From Membranipora membranacea (Eukaryota; Bryozoa; Gymnolaemata; Cheilostomatida; Membraniporidae), in the NCBI GenBank assembly GCA_914767715.1, contig OU612072.1:15686001-15750000 (forward strand): DNA of 64,000 bases. Direction: 5' to 3'. Shown in pieces: positions 23,499 to 33,400 of the stretch. Position 1 is the stretch's first letter. Every line of letters starts with the position of its first letter. The notes beneath the pieces are model-generated. The model ran no database searches. It saw only the letters and a list, made by a program, of their open reading frames with translations, and had not been told where the DNA came from. Both the position numbers and the translations under genes were made by a program.

Positions 23499-24111
23499 TT
23501 ACAGACTGTCTTTAATTGCCATTCGTCGTAGTTTTTGTCTCATATTTCTATCTAACTCTGCCTCTGCTGCTGCCAATTCCCTGAGTGTCGCTCTTGTTTT
23601 ACGCACCAGATCCGATCTCATAATTTTGAATCGATGTTGCAACCTCTTTACATCTACAACACAGAAGTTTGAGTTCACGTATTAATGACAATTGCCTTCA
23701 GGAATGTAATGAAAGTATCACTACCTTCAGAAAACATCGATGGTTAGTGTACTGAATGTATGTACTTACGTTTGGCATCCATTATTGGCACTCTACTCTC
23801 ACATGTCGGACAGTGAAAACTTTCAGCAGCAAATATTTCTTTTAATTCATCTGTCTTTGCCGTCTGTCTCGTGAGGCACAGCTCCTCACCATTAGGAAAC
23901 ATTTCTTTGGCGCATTCTGTACAGGAACGAGTCTGCAACAAAAAACCCATGACTAGTTACCAAGCCAACATAGTATTCTGAGCAATGGAAATTCACATAA
24001 GCAATTTGTCAAGTCATATACAACAAAGGTAAAAAAATTGAAACATAAAAAATATTATAATTATAGTAGGAAAAATAAAGCAAAGTACATGTGTATACTC
24101 ACATGTTCCAT
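23499..24111 (-). CDS. Spliced small zinc-ribbon protein of the Polinton (~108 aa)
   Basis: Three exons fit: 24103-24111 (ATG plus two codons, donor GTGAGT), 23770-23932 (acceptor TTGCAG, donor GTAAGT) and 23499-23653 (acceptor TTGTAG, stop TAA); the frame is continuous. Exon 2 carries two Cys pairs, CTEC and CPTC about 45 residues apart, forming a likely zinc ribbon. Exon 3 encodes an Arg/Lys/Glu-rich helix (VKRLQHRFKIMRSDLVRK and on), probably a coiled coil. The pattern suits a small nucleic-acid-binding or transcription-associated protein; the specific role is unknown. It is convergent with the candidate frame at 23214 and divergent from the cassette at 24298. Confidence 0.7.
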
Positions 24112-24297
24112 AGTGATAAAAGTGTCCTATAATAGATCAAACAAATAGTCACTTTGGTAGTGTGTAAGTCCGTCTGTGTGTGTGTGTGCGTCCGTGAGTG
24201 AATTTGGTAAGCAGGCAAGCACTTAAATACCAGTGAACCAAGTGGTTATATATTACTCGGAAGATACCTATTCATATTAGTGTTTCCTAGGCAACCT

Positions 24298-24828
24298 ATG
24301 ATGGAACGGTTAGAAGAGACAAGTGATTATATTAACCTGTTGAAACATCTGAGTTCACCCATCAATGCAAGGCAATATTTGCTAAGCAATCTTGCAGGCA
24401 AATGTTATCCTCTATCTGTGACATTGATGGATGACAAATCCAGCACGCTGTACATGATTCAACAAAATGTGGAAGAATTGTATGTAAATGATATTGAATT
24501 GATATCAAGAAAAATCTTATCTGCCAGCCAAACTTCACAGACCTATGCCTCCCTCTGTGAAGAAATCTTATCTTCTTCCACAAACAGCAAGAAGTTGCTG
24601 TTTCATTCTATCACATTATTGACTATTCTACAAAAGGTATTTTTGTCATTGGGCAAAAATGAAGTGAGGAGTATAATAACCACCCAATCAATAAACAGTC
24701 TTTGCAGAACTTTAAATAAAGCTATCGTTCGCATGAGATTTCAGACAGTGACACTGCAGATACTTTATGTATTGGTTACTTTGCTGTTATTTAGCATAAT
24801 CAGTCTATGGCTACAACATAATGGATAA
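24298..24828 (+). CDS. Tail-anchored accessory protein of the Polinton (~176 aa)
   Basis: Start taken at the first true ATG (24298; the next codon is also ATG). The product is largely helical and ends in a single hydrophobic segment (LQILYVLVTLLLFSIISLWL) followed by four residues, as in tail-anchored membrane proteins. Before it lies another hydrophobic helix (LLFHSITLLTILQKVFLSLG). Size, all-helical character and tail anchor resemble Bcl-2-family proteins, which some animal DNA viruses carry, but I do not see a convincing BH1 (NWGR) or BH2 motif, so that is a hypothesis only. Its last 8 nt overlap the next gene's start, and four frames in a row are packed here ahead of the ATPase. Confidence 0.65.
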   Translation: MMERLEETSDYINLLKHLSSPINARQYLLSNLAGKCYPLSVTLMDDKSSTLYMIQQNVEELYVNDIELISRKILSASQTSQTYASLCEEILSSSTNSKKLLFHSITLLTILQKVFLSLGKNEVRSIITTQSINSLCRTLNKAIVRMRFQTVTLQILYVLVTLLLFSIISLWLQHNG

Positions 24829-25159
24829 AACAGATGCATCTATGGCTGCTACTTTGTGGGAATTAATCTCCCTTCAGGTCAGCAAAAATTGTCAAGGCTG
24901 TAATTCTAAAGGCTATACAGACTTCTCTCATCATGACTGTCAACTTATAAATCAATACATGTATCTTTTGCACACTGACAAATTACGTCACCATTTTGAT
25001 ATTTGGTATGAAATCGCAATGCAGATGATTCCATCAGGACTTCATAGACCTGTGACAAGATATTTAATAAAGGCAAAGAAAGAGACTTTGTTCAGTCAGA
25101 TCGTGGTACTGTTACCAGACGCACCCTATACTGTGACATTACCCCCTCATTTACGTTAG
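24821..25159 (+). CDS. Small Cys/His-motif protein of the Polinton (112 aa)
   Basis: ATG overlaps the end of the previous frame (ATGGATAA). Near residue 24 it has NCQGCNSKGY followed by SHHDC, a C-x2-C-x9-H-H-x-C cluster likely to bind zinc. The rest is mixed helix with no membrane segment; the C-terminus is Pro-rich. The N-terminal exon of the large spliced gene at 27256 has a related cluster (CFGC, PGQRSH, GGC), so the two may share a small domain. The function is unknown to me. Confidence 0.7.
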   Translation: MDKTDASMAATLWELISLQVSKNCQGCNSKGYTDFSHHDCQLINQYMYLLHTDKLRHHFDIWYEIAMQMIPSGLHRPVTRYLIKAKKETLFSQIVVLLPDAPYTVTLPPHLR

Positions 25160-25165
25160 TTTACT

Positions 25166-25366
25166 ATGCCTGTGTCTGATATCACAACCAGACAGTTTTT
25201 ATCACAATACCGTGCACTTCTCACAATTATCCTGATTACCATAGCCACCATATGTTCGCTGTGTGCAGCGTTTTTTCAACAAGAGAAAGGAGAGCTTCAT
25301 TCTATCATAAAACTCCTCGGTGAAAACTTTGAATCCACTACAAAGTCAACAAACTCTACACTCTAG
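25166..25366 (+). CDS. Small single-pass membrane protein of the Polinton (66 aa)
   Basis: Starts 6 bp after the previous stop and ends one base before the ATPase start codon. A 16-residue N-terminus precedes one clear transmembrane helix (LLTIILITIATICSLCAAFF), then a 25-residue polar tail rich in Ser, Thr and Glu. Tight packing suggests co-transcription with its neighbours. No family recognised; a virion-envelope or host-membrane role would be a guess. Confidence 0.6.
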   Translation: MPVSDITTRQFLSQYRALLTIILITIATICSLCAAFFQQEKGELHSIIKLLGENFESTTKSTNSTL

Positions 25367-25367
25367 T

Positions 25368-26781
25368 ATGGCTTCAAATCTTAAGACGACAGAATTTCAA
25401 CTTGAGGCACCGTTCACATCTATAATCTCAGGTAAGAATTTTATCTAGTTGTTTTTTGACCTTAAGCATGGTTATATGTGCCTCATATCCATAGCGGAGG
25501 TGAGCCTTCATGAAACTTCATGTTGGGATTTATGACAGCGAATTTGCCGAGCAATCAACCAAGGCTATTTGTAATTGACGTCAAAGGGTGGTGCTGAATG
25601 ACTAACTAATCTCCTTAATGCGTTCAAAATTAGAGCAGAAGCGGAACTTTTGCGGGTAAAAACTCCATATTATCGGAACTTTTGCGGGTAAAAACTCTCA
25701 TAAAATATGAAATTTATTGAGCATTTCATTACCGCAATCCTTCCCTTAATTTTCAACACACCCAGTACTTGGAGGTACAGTTATCATGTGATGGTTAGCT
25801 TGCATAACAGTAATTACATCTGTGTCTGCAGAAATTTAATGAGCATTTCATCACCAAAATCCTTCCCTTAATTTTCAACACTTCCAGTACTTGGAGGTGC
25901 AGTTATCATGTGATGGTTAGCTTGCATAACAGTAATTACATCTGTGTGTGGAGAAATTTAATGAGCATTTCATTACCAAAATCCTTCCCTTAATTTTCAT
26001 CACTTCCAGTACTTGGAGGTACAGTTATCATGTGATGATTAGCTCGCATAACAGTAATTAATCATCTGTGGCTGCAAACTTGAAACAAACACTTAAGAGG
26101 TCATAGTGAAATGATGAGCAATATTCGATGTATGTGTGTAGATGAGAGAATTTTAGTCACAATCTCTGACCTGCTGACTGTTTATGCTGTCTGTTTCTAG
26201 GGCCAACATCAAGTGGTAAATCTACCCTACTAAGGGAGATTATTTCCAATGCTGACAAAATCTTTGTTCCACCGCCTGTGGAAATAATTATCTGTTACTC
26301 AATCTACCAACCACTTTACAACTCTTATGATGCCTCGGTGCCAATAAAATTTATAGAAGGGCTAGCAACAATGGAATCATTACCTAAAGATCGACAGCAT
26401 AGACTTCTAGTCATTGATGATTTAATGGAGGAAGTCTCCAGCTCTAAGGATATTGCTGACTTTTATACAAAATTTAGTCATCATTATAATTATAGTATAA
26501 TCACACTGACACAAAATCTATTTTGTAAAGGACCATTTTTTCGTACGATTAGTTTGAACTCACACCATTTCTGGTTGATGAAATCTGTGAGAGACATTTC
26601 AGTAATCAAAACAATTGGCAGACAAATGGGTAAGGAAAAACTTGTGATAGAAGCTTATTTGGATGCAGTGAAAGATCGTTATGGTTATCTGTTTTTGAAT
26701 TGCTCCCCGGGTTGTGATGAAAAAGCTCGTGTGCGAGCTAAGATTTTTGAAAATCCAAGCGTTGTCTATTTAACAAAGTGA
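25368..26781 (+). CDS. FtsK/HerA-type genome-packaging ATPase (spliced, 214 aa)
   Basis: Exon 1 (25368-25431) and exon 2 (26201-26781) join exactly at the Walker A loop: exon 1 ends with the first G of the first Gly codon, and exon 2 continues PTSSGKSTLL. Walker B is RLLVIDDLMEE (acidic residues near 94-95). The stretch IIICYSIYQPLYN after the P-loop is typical of Polinton and adintovirus ATPases, and the length is normal for the family. The enzyme drives ATP-dependent packaging of the linear genome into the capsid. Donor GTAAGA and acceptor TTTCTAG are canonical. The unspliced second exon alone lacks the P-loop Gly and any start codon before it, so splicing is required. The 769-bp intron contains a three-unit tandem repeat. 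Confidence 0.93.
25709..26074. repeat. Three ~122-bp tandem repeats in the ATPase intron
   Basis: The units begin at about 25709, 25831 and 25953, each containing TGAGCATTTCAT, CCTTCCCTTAATTTTCA, CCAGTACTTGGAGGT and ATCATGTGATG. Just before them a 31-bp sequence (GGAACTTTTGCGGGTAAAAA) is also doubled (about 25636-25700). They may be regulatory. Confidence 0.92.
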
Positions 26782-27023
26782 TATTTTTTTCTAAAGAACT
26801 GATGTTTCCACAAGGGTTAAACAGCACTCATCAATTAATTTTTCAAAGTCTAAGTGGTAGTCAATAAATTATCTCAGAACACAGAAATATCTTAGTCATG
26901 GGTTGTTGAACACAGTAATCATTGGAGCTACAGGCAAACATTAATATTTTTTCATGCAACAGAAAAGTAACCCTCCCTCTAAGACACCTCTAAGCTGTGT
27001 AGATTTTAGGCTGGAAACCAAGG

Positions 27024-27029
27024 TATAAA
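27024..27029 (+). promoter_or_regulatory. TATA box of the large spliced Polinton gene
   Basis: GGTATAAAAGC is followed about 30 bp later by a pyrimidine-rich likely start (CACATTCTTCC, near 27053) and then by a 5' non-coding exon ending at 27141 with donor GTAAGT. This is an ordinary RNA polymerase II promoter layout. Confidence 0.65.
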
Positions 27030-27255
27030 AGCTCAGCGCTGGAATAGCCAACACATTCTTCCAGTTTAGTTTGAATTCACTAAGCTCACAAGAAGCCACC
27101 ACTCTTCTTTAGCAGATTTGATCTTCCTTCAAATATTAATCGTAAGTTTGTTTTAAATGTTTTCACATACAATGATCTTTGTTTTTTTCATTTTTATTTT
27201 TTTACTTTTGTTTTGAAATTCTTTTTTAATCTTTTTTAATTTTTTTATATTATAG

Positions 27256-30200
27256 ATGCTAGACACTTGTTTTGGATGTCAATATGACAAACCTGGGCAA
27301 AGATCCCATATGGGAGATGGTGGTTGTCTGTCAACAGACATGAGGACCAACATTCATGTAAGAATGCTGACTTTACTGGTTAAGTTTCATTGTAGTGTGT
27401 TTTTTGTAAATTGCCCAAGATTTTTTTTTCAGTTTTTTTAGCGAAGATTAGGTCCACCCTGAGGGCGTGTCGAAAACGCTCATCTTTTAACTCATTATTT
27501 TCTTTTTGTAACCATCTGTGTTTGGGGTGTACCTCATTCAATAATCGTTGTAGAGACTAAATTTCAATGATGCGTGAACAGAGTATTGATTCATATTTGG
27601 TTTAAAAAATTTTTTTTTGCAATAAACAGTTTTAAATTGATAATGTTGTATTTTTGCATAAACAGCTGCATTTCAGTTTTAAGCAAACCATTCATTTTTC
27701 ATTTTGTTTCATTTTAGATGCCCAAGAGAATTGGAGGTGATGCGATGAGCTCCTATGCCAAACGTATGTTTCTTGACGATGAAGCTAAGGAGGTTAAATT
27801 GTCTGATGGTGCATATGATGATGAAATGGTAAGTAACTTTCATGAATTATTGCCTGATGCATAATTTGATGTGCGGGGATTAAATGGAGTGAAGTACATG
27901 TTATTGTAATTACTGTTACCATTGCTAGGCAACCTAGCATTGAATTGACTTGTATTGAATTGATAACTCCAAACTTGTTTGGTTTCAGGAAGAATTTGAG
28001 AATGAATTTCAGATACAGTGCCCAAAAAAAAGACCAGCTTCAAGTAAAGGGAAGTCCCCGGCAAAGAAACTAAAAAGAGTGAGTTATTAGAGTCTGTTTT
28101 TAATTCAATTCACATATTATAATGTACTACTTTTACAGCGTTATAATGCATAGTAACTACACATCTTATGTCAAAGTTTGATTGATGAGAAAGTCAGGTG
28201 AATAATGACCTGGCTGTTATTTCAAAGCAACACTCTGAAAATAGCTTGTTTCTCTTTTTGAAAGATTAATGTGTAATGAGCATGGAATTATTCATTTCAG
28301 CTTGATAATGAAGTTGACGACGAACCTATTGTCCTATCGTCGGAAGACGATGAAAAAAGAGATGAGTTACATGCTTCCCACTCCAAGAAGCGCAAAGCTT
28401 ATCAGCGGGTAAGCACATTTTACTTTAGATTATCAAAGTATCAAACTGTCATTCACGAGTGACTTTCATTGATGCATATTTATCTCCGACAAAGTCCAAT
28501 GTGTATACCATCGTACCTAAGTGTGCTTGTTGTCTGCATTGCGTTGGACTTATTTTAAAAATTATTTTTTATAGATGTTCAGCGATAGTGAGGAGGAGAA
28601 TGTTGATGGTAATGGTGATATGCTTGATGCACCGATTCCAAAACGAAAGAAAAAAACCATCCAACCATCCAAAAAGGTGACTCACGTTTCTTAACTTGCA
28701 TTCCCAAATTATAAATGATACCATGCATCTAGTTTGGTGGTGTATCAAATCATTTTATCAGATTCCATCTCTCAACCCAAGGTATATCTGTGATCAATAC
28801 ATCCCTGTTTGAATTCATAATAATATACTCTCAAATAATTAAATAATTTTCTGATTATGATCATTTTAGAACATGACGAAGCTGAGTTTAATTAAGCTCC
28901 CACTACCAAAAGTGGATGATGATGGAGAACTCCCTGACTTAGATGACGAAGAGCCGTCTACTTCGTCAGTTGTGAGGGAGTTCAAGCAACAACGTGCAAA
29001 GAATTCCCAAAAGCCTAGCACCCCAGAGCCAACACCTCCACCACCACAACAAAGGCCCCTACTTCTACCACCAACTCCTCCAACAACTCAATTTCCTGGA
29101 CTAGTGGTTTTCCCTGTGAAGGTGGAGGCCTTTGATATTGATGACGTCGAACTAAACGTATGTTTTCCATTTATTGATTCTTCTTATCCTTCTCATGACA
29201 AACTCTCCACATTCATATCATATGTTTATCATAATTAGAGTATTAGCATAATCCTTAAAAATGGAATTCATATACATGTAAATTGCACATTATAAATAGA
29301 GTATAACGACAATCCTTAAATATAACTTATATATTTACGATTATAGGAGGATGGTGACGTCTGGCACAAGTCGGACACACTCAGAAGACCATTGAGCATC
29401 ACTGCTCTTCACCAACTGTCGGAAGGATGTAAGTTTTATAAGTTGTTTCTTCTCTGAACTGACTTTGCAAAAAAAGGACAACTGTAAAAATGGTTAACTA
29501 TTGGTATTGTGTTTAGTTTTGGGAGTTATGTTATGCAAGGATAGGACAACTACTAAATATTTAAACACTGTTATTGGACTTACACTGCACTACATTGAGA
29601 ATAGAATAAGTGACAAATGCTTCAGGTATTTTTGCAGTGGTGTCATTTCAAAGTATTGACAGCTGTTGTATGATGTGTCGTTTTACTATTGTCAAAATGT
29701 CATTATTTTTCTGTTGTTTTTGCAGTTATTAGCCCAAGGTACCAATACGGAACAAAAACAATCCGCGGGTATCAGGTTTCACCGGCAGTATCTTCGCCGT
29801 TGGCACGGGCGCTTGCTGCAATAGAGAGCAAGTATGAGAAATGTTTTATGGGTACCAAGGTCAATAAACGTTTCAGAAGTCAGTATGCTCGTCTCAGGAT
29901 AAGAGGAACACCAGAGAATACTGATACAGTGTGAGTAATAGTCTTCTTCTCTTCATTACCTATATACAGCTTTGATTTGCCAGTTGGCTTCGTAGTGTAG
30001 ATTATAAAGTGACTCATTGCCATTTCTATCACATTTGCATGTAAAACCTTCACAAATCGATAAGTAATCCCCGAGTTTTTTTGTTGATTAGATTATACAA
30101 CTGTCAGCAGACACTCACACTCGAGGATGCATTGGAGCTAGGAGCAGTGTGCAAAGGAAACCAAACACGTGTATCATATGTTGTCCAGCTCGGACTGGCA

Positions 30201-30329
30201 ACAATTGGAGAGGCAGTTAACATCATGCCAAAAATCAATATAGCAAGATTGGAGGAGATACTCCCCACAAGGTCAGGAAATCTTCCTAATCCCGTGGCAG
30301 ACGGGTCTTTTGACTATCTGTCTTTATAG
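27256..30329 (+). CDS. Nine-coding-exon Polinton gene of unknown function (441 aa)
   Basis: A 5' leader exon (to 27141) is followed by coding exons 27256-27357, 27718-27828, 27989-28078, 28301-28408, 28575-28676, 28870-29157, 29347-29428, 29726-29930 and 30092-30329. All introns are GT-AG and one frame runs to TAG; the first six coding exons are phase 0. The N-terminus has a Cys/His cluster (CFGCQYD, PGQRSH, GGC). The middle is intrinsically disordered, alternating acidic runs (DDE, SEEE) with basic nuclear-localisation-like runs (KKRPASSKGK, PKRKKKT) and a Pro-rich block. The C-terminal 150 residues look folded (YQYGTKTIRGYQV, ALELGAVCKGNQTR, QLGLATIGEAVNIMP). It precedes the polymerase by 90 bp. 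A nuclear DNA-binding or early regulatory role is inferred; no family recognised. Confidence 0.8.
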
Positions 30330-30419
30330 TTATATTAGTTATTAGTTATATTTTCAACTTGTTTTTCTTCCTACTACTACACTCATTTAATCTGTTTGGA
30401 AAGCAATAACACTTTATCA

Positions 30420-33400
30420 ATGTACATGTGCAAAGTGTGTTTAGTTGAGTTCTCAACCAAATCCAATCTCAATAGGCATTTTAAGACCAAACACGACAAA
30501 AACTTTATCGGTTTTAAATGCGATAGCTGTGGCAGGAACTTTACCAGGCGCCACCAACTGAACTTACACAAGCAGAAGTGCTCGAAAGCAATCAATTCTA
30601 CTGTGTCAAGATCAGATGGTGCCTCCCAACAGATTGGCGGTGCAATCAATCACAATGACACAAATGAATCCACCCAGGTAGAAACCTTTGCACATGCATC
30701 TCCTCTTAAAGACATCCTTAAGTCAAATTGGGAAGCCATCAAAACGTACTTTCGTTGTAGGAAAATTGTTGACATATTCAATTTCCGACTGATAAATCAA
30801 TCTGTGACAATATATGATGCTCTATGCAACCTTTGGCTTACAAAATTATCCAAACAAGTCAAGCTTCAATGCTGCTTAGGTTATGTGCTCAAAAACACCA
30901 ATACCGACGAATTAAGATACTACCATAGTTCTGCAAACAACACGATGATTTTCGATAAGCCCATGACTATTAAATCATTAACAGACATGCAAGATGTTGC
31001 AGAGCTTCTAGAAAGTGTGGACTTATGTGAAAAGGCAAAAGCCAATCGACCCAACAGTTCATGGGGTGTCCTTCATGTAACAAATATATCATTTTACCTG
31101 AGTAAACTTCCGTTTCCCAAGATTGGATCACCCGGTAACATTCCATCACATATCAAAAAACTGAAATGTGTCAAAACTCTAAAGAGGGGAGTAAACAACA
31201 AACCCATCTCTGATAATCTTTGTTTCTTCCGTGCACTCTACTTGAAACAAAATTGCACTTGTAAAAAGCGATGTGACTGTTTATTTCCAAAAAGCAGTTT
31301 GGTAAAAATACATGACTTGCTCCATAGATTTGTTGAATACATTGGTGGATCTCTACCTTCAGCCTCTGAGTTCCAAGGGGTGACTTTAGATGATTTGACA
31401 TCTATCGAAAAGATTTTTGACCTCAAGATATCAGTATACAGCTTGTCAAGTGATGGAAACTGCACACTGTTGTTTCAATCATTCAGTAAGTCCAAAGTAG
31501 AGCTAAACTTGTGTATGGTTGGCAAACACTTCTGTTACATACAAGATATGTCAACTTTTTCTAAGTGTTTTACTTGCAAAACATGCAAGTTGAGCTTCCC
31601 TAGAAAAAATAACCTTCTGCGACATAGGAAAATTTGTGCTAAGCAGCAATCACGCTACAGATTTGATAAAGATGTATTTCACCCACCGGGTAATATCTTT
31701 GACGAGATAGAGAATAGGACAGGACTTACCATTCCTAATGAATTACGGTTTTATCCCTATCGTGTGACATTTGATATCGAGTGCTACTTACCCAAGTCCA
31801 CTTTAGAAAACACACCCAAGCTGACTTTTAACAATGACCACAAGCTCATGAGCATCAGTGTGTGTTCCAACATCCCTGGGTACCTTGATCCATTTTGTTT
31901 AGTAAGTGATGGAGACACTGACACGCTTGTTAAAAAATTTGTCATTTACTTGTCTCATCTCAGTGATATTGCATACTCTCTGTGTCTAGAAAAAGTTTCC
32001 CCCCTGCTGGAAAAACTTGAGAGCTTAGATAGCATGCGCATGCAAACCGAATTAGAATACTCACAGAAACATTGGTCCCATCCCGCAAAATATCAATCCA
32101 ATAGTATTGGTAGTCTTATCGAAAAGCTCAAAGACCACTTAGCGGAACTGCCAGTGGTCTCTTTTAACGGTCAAAAGTATGACTTAAATGTCATCCGTGC
32201 GCCTTTGATCCGTCACCTATGTCAAACAGATCAAATAAAATTTGCAATAAAAAGAAACAATTGTATGAAATGTATTAAAACCAAAAAATTAAAATTTGTA
32301 GATGCCACTAATTATATCGCGCCAGGATTTTCTTATGAGTCCTTCCTAAAAGCTTACAATTGTTCTGTGCAAAAAGGCTACTTCCCGTATGAATACATCA
32401 CTTCTTTGGACATGCTTGATGCGACTACGTTACCCCCTCACTCTGCATTTTATTCATCCCTTAGACAGTCCAATATTACGCATGATGAATACGACTACTG
32501 CAAAAAGATATGGCGTGATCACAATATGGAAACCATGCGTGATTTCCTGATATGGTACAACAATTTGGATGTGGTCCCATTTCTTGAGGCTCTTGAGAAA
32601 CAGTCCTCTGTGTACATCTCAAAAGGTTTAGACATGCTCAAAGATGCTGTCAGTGTCCCATCACTTGCTACAAAATGGCTTTTCAAGGAGTCATTGACAA
32701 ATGAATTTTCTATTCCACTCATATCTCAAAAAAATTCAGACTTACATAAGACAATCAGAGATAACATTGTTGGAGGGCCAGCACTTGTGTTTCATAGGTA
32801 CCATGAGTGTGATAAAACCTATCTTAAGTCAAATAAATATGGTCAGCAGGCAAAAATTTGTAAACAGATAAAAGGCTATGATGCCAATAGTTTATATCTA
32901 TATGCAGCGATGCAGCCTTTACCAACCGGCTGTATGATCAGACGACGATGTGACGAAAATTTCTATCCATGCTTTGTGGATGTTCGAGGGCGTTTAGCCA
33001 ATGAGTGGCTTGAGTTCAATGCTCACTTGACAAAGACACATATCAGACACAAATATAACCAAGGTGAAATTTATTTGGGTCAGCATGCCTTACCAGTTGA
33101 TGGATTTTGCAAAGAAAATAACACCGTATACCAGTTTCACGGCTGTATTTTTCACGGATGCCCAATCCCACAATGCCCAAACACGAACAATCAGGGAACA
33201 AATCCCATTAATGGTGTCCCTTATCAACAATTGTATCAGGACACAGTAGAAAAGGAGGGATATTTACAAAAGCTAGGTTTCAAAGTTGTCTCTATTTTTG
33301 AGTGCAAGTGGTTAGAACAAAAAAAATCATCTAGGATGGTCTCTAGATTTGTGAAAAAACTTTCTTTTAGAGATATGAGTGAAAAGAAATCGATGACTGA

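Noticed and set aside
24298-24828. Firm assignment of the tail-anchored protein as a Bcl-2 homologue
   Set aside because: Size and tail anchor fit, but no BH1 or BH2 motif is visible, so kept only as a hypothesis.
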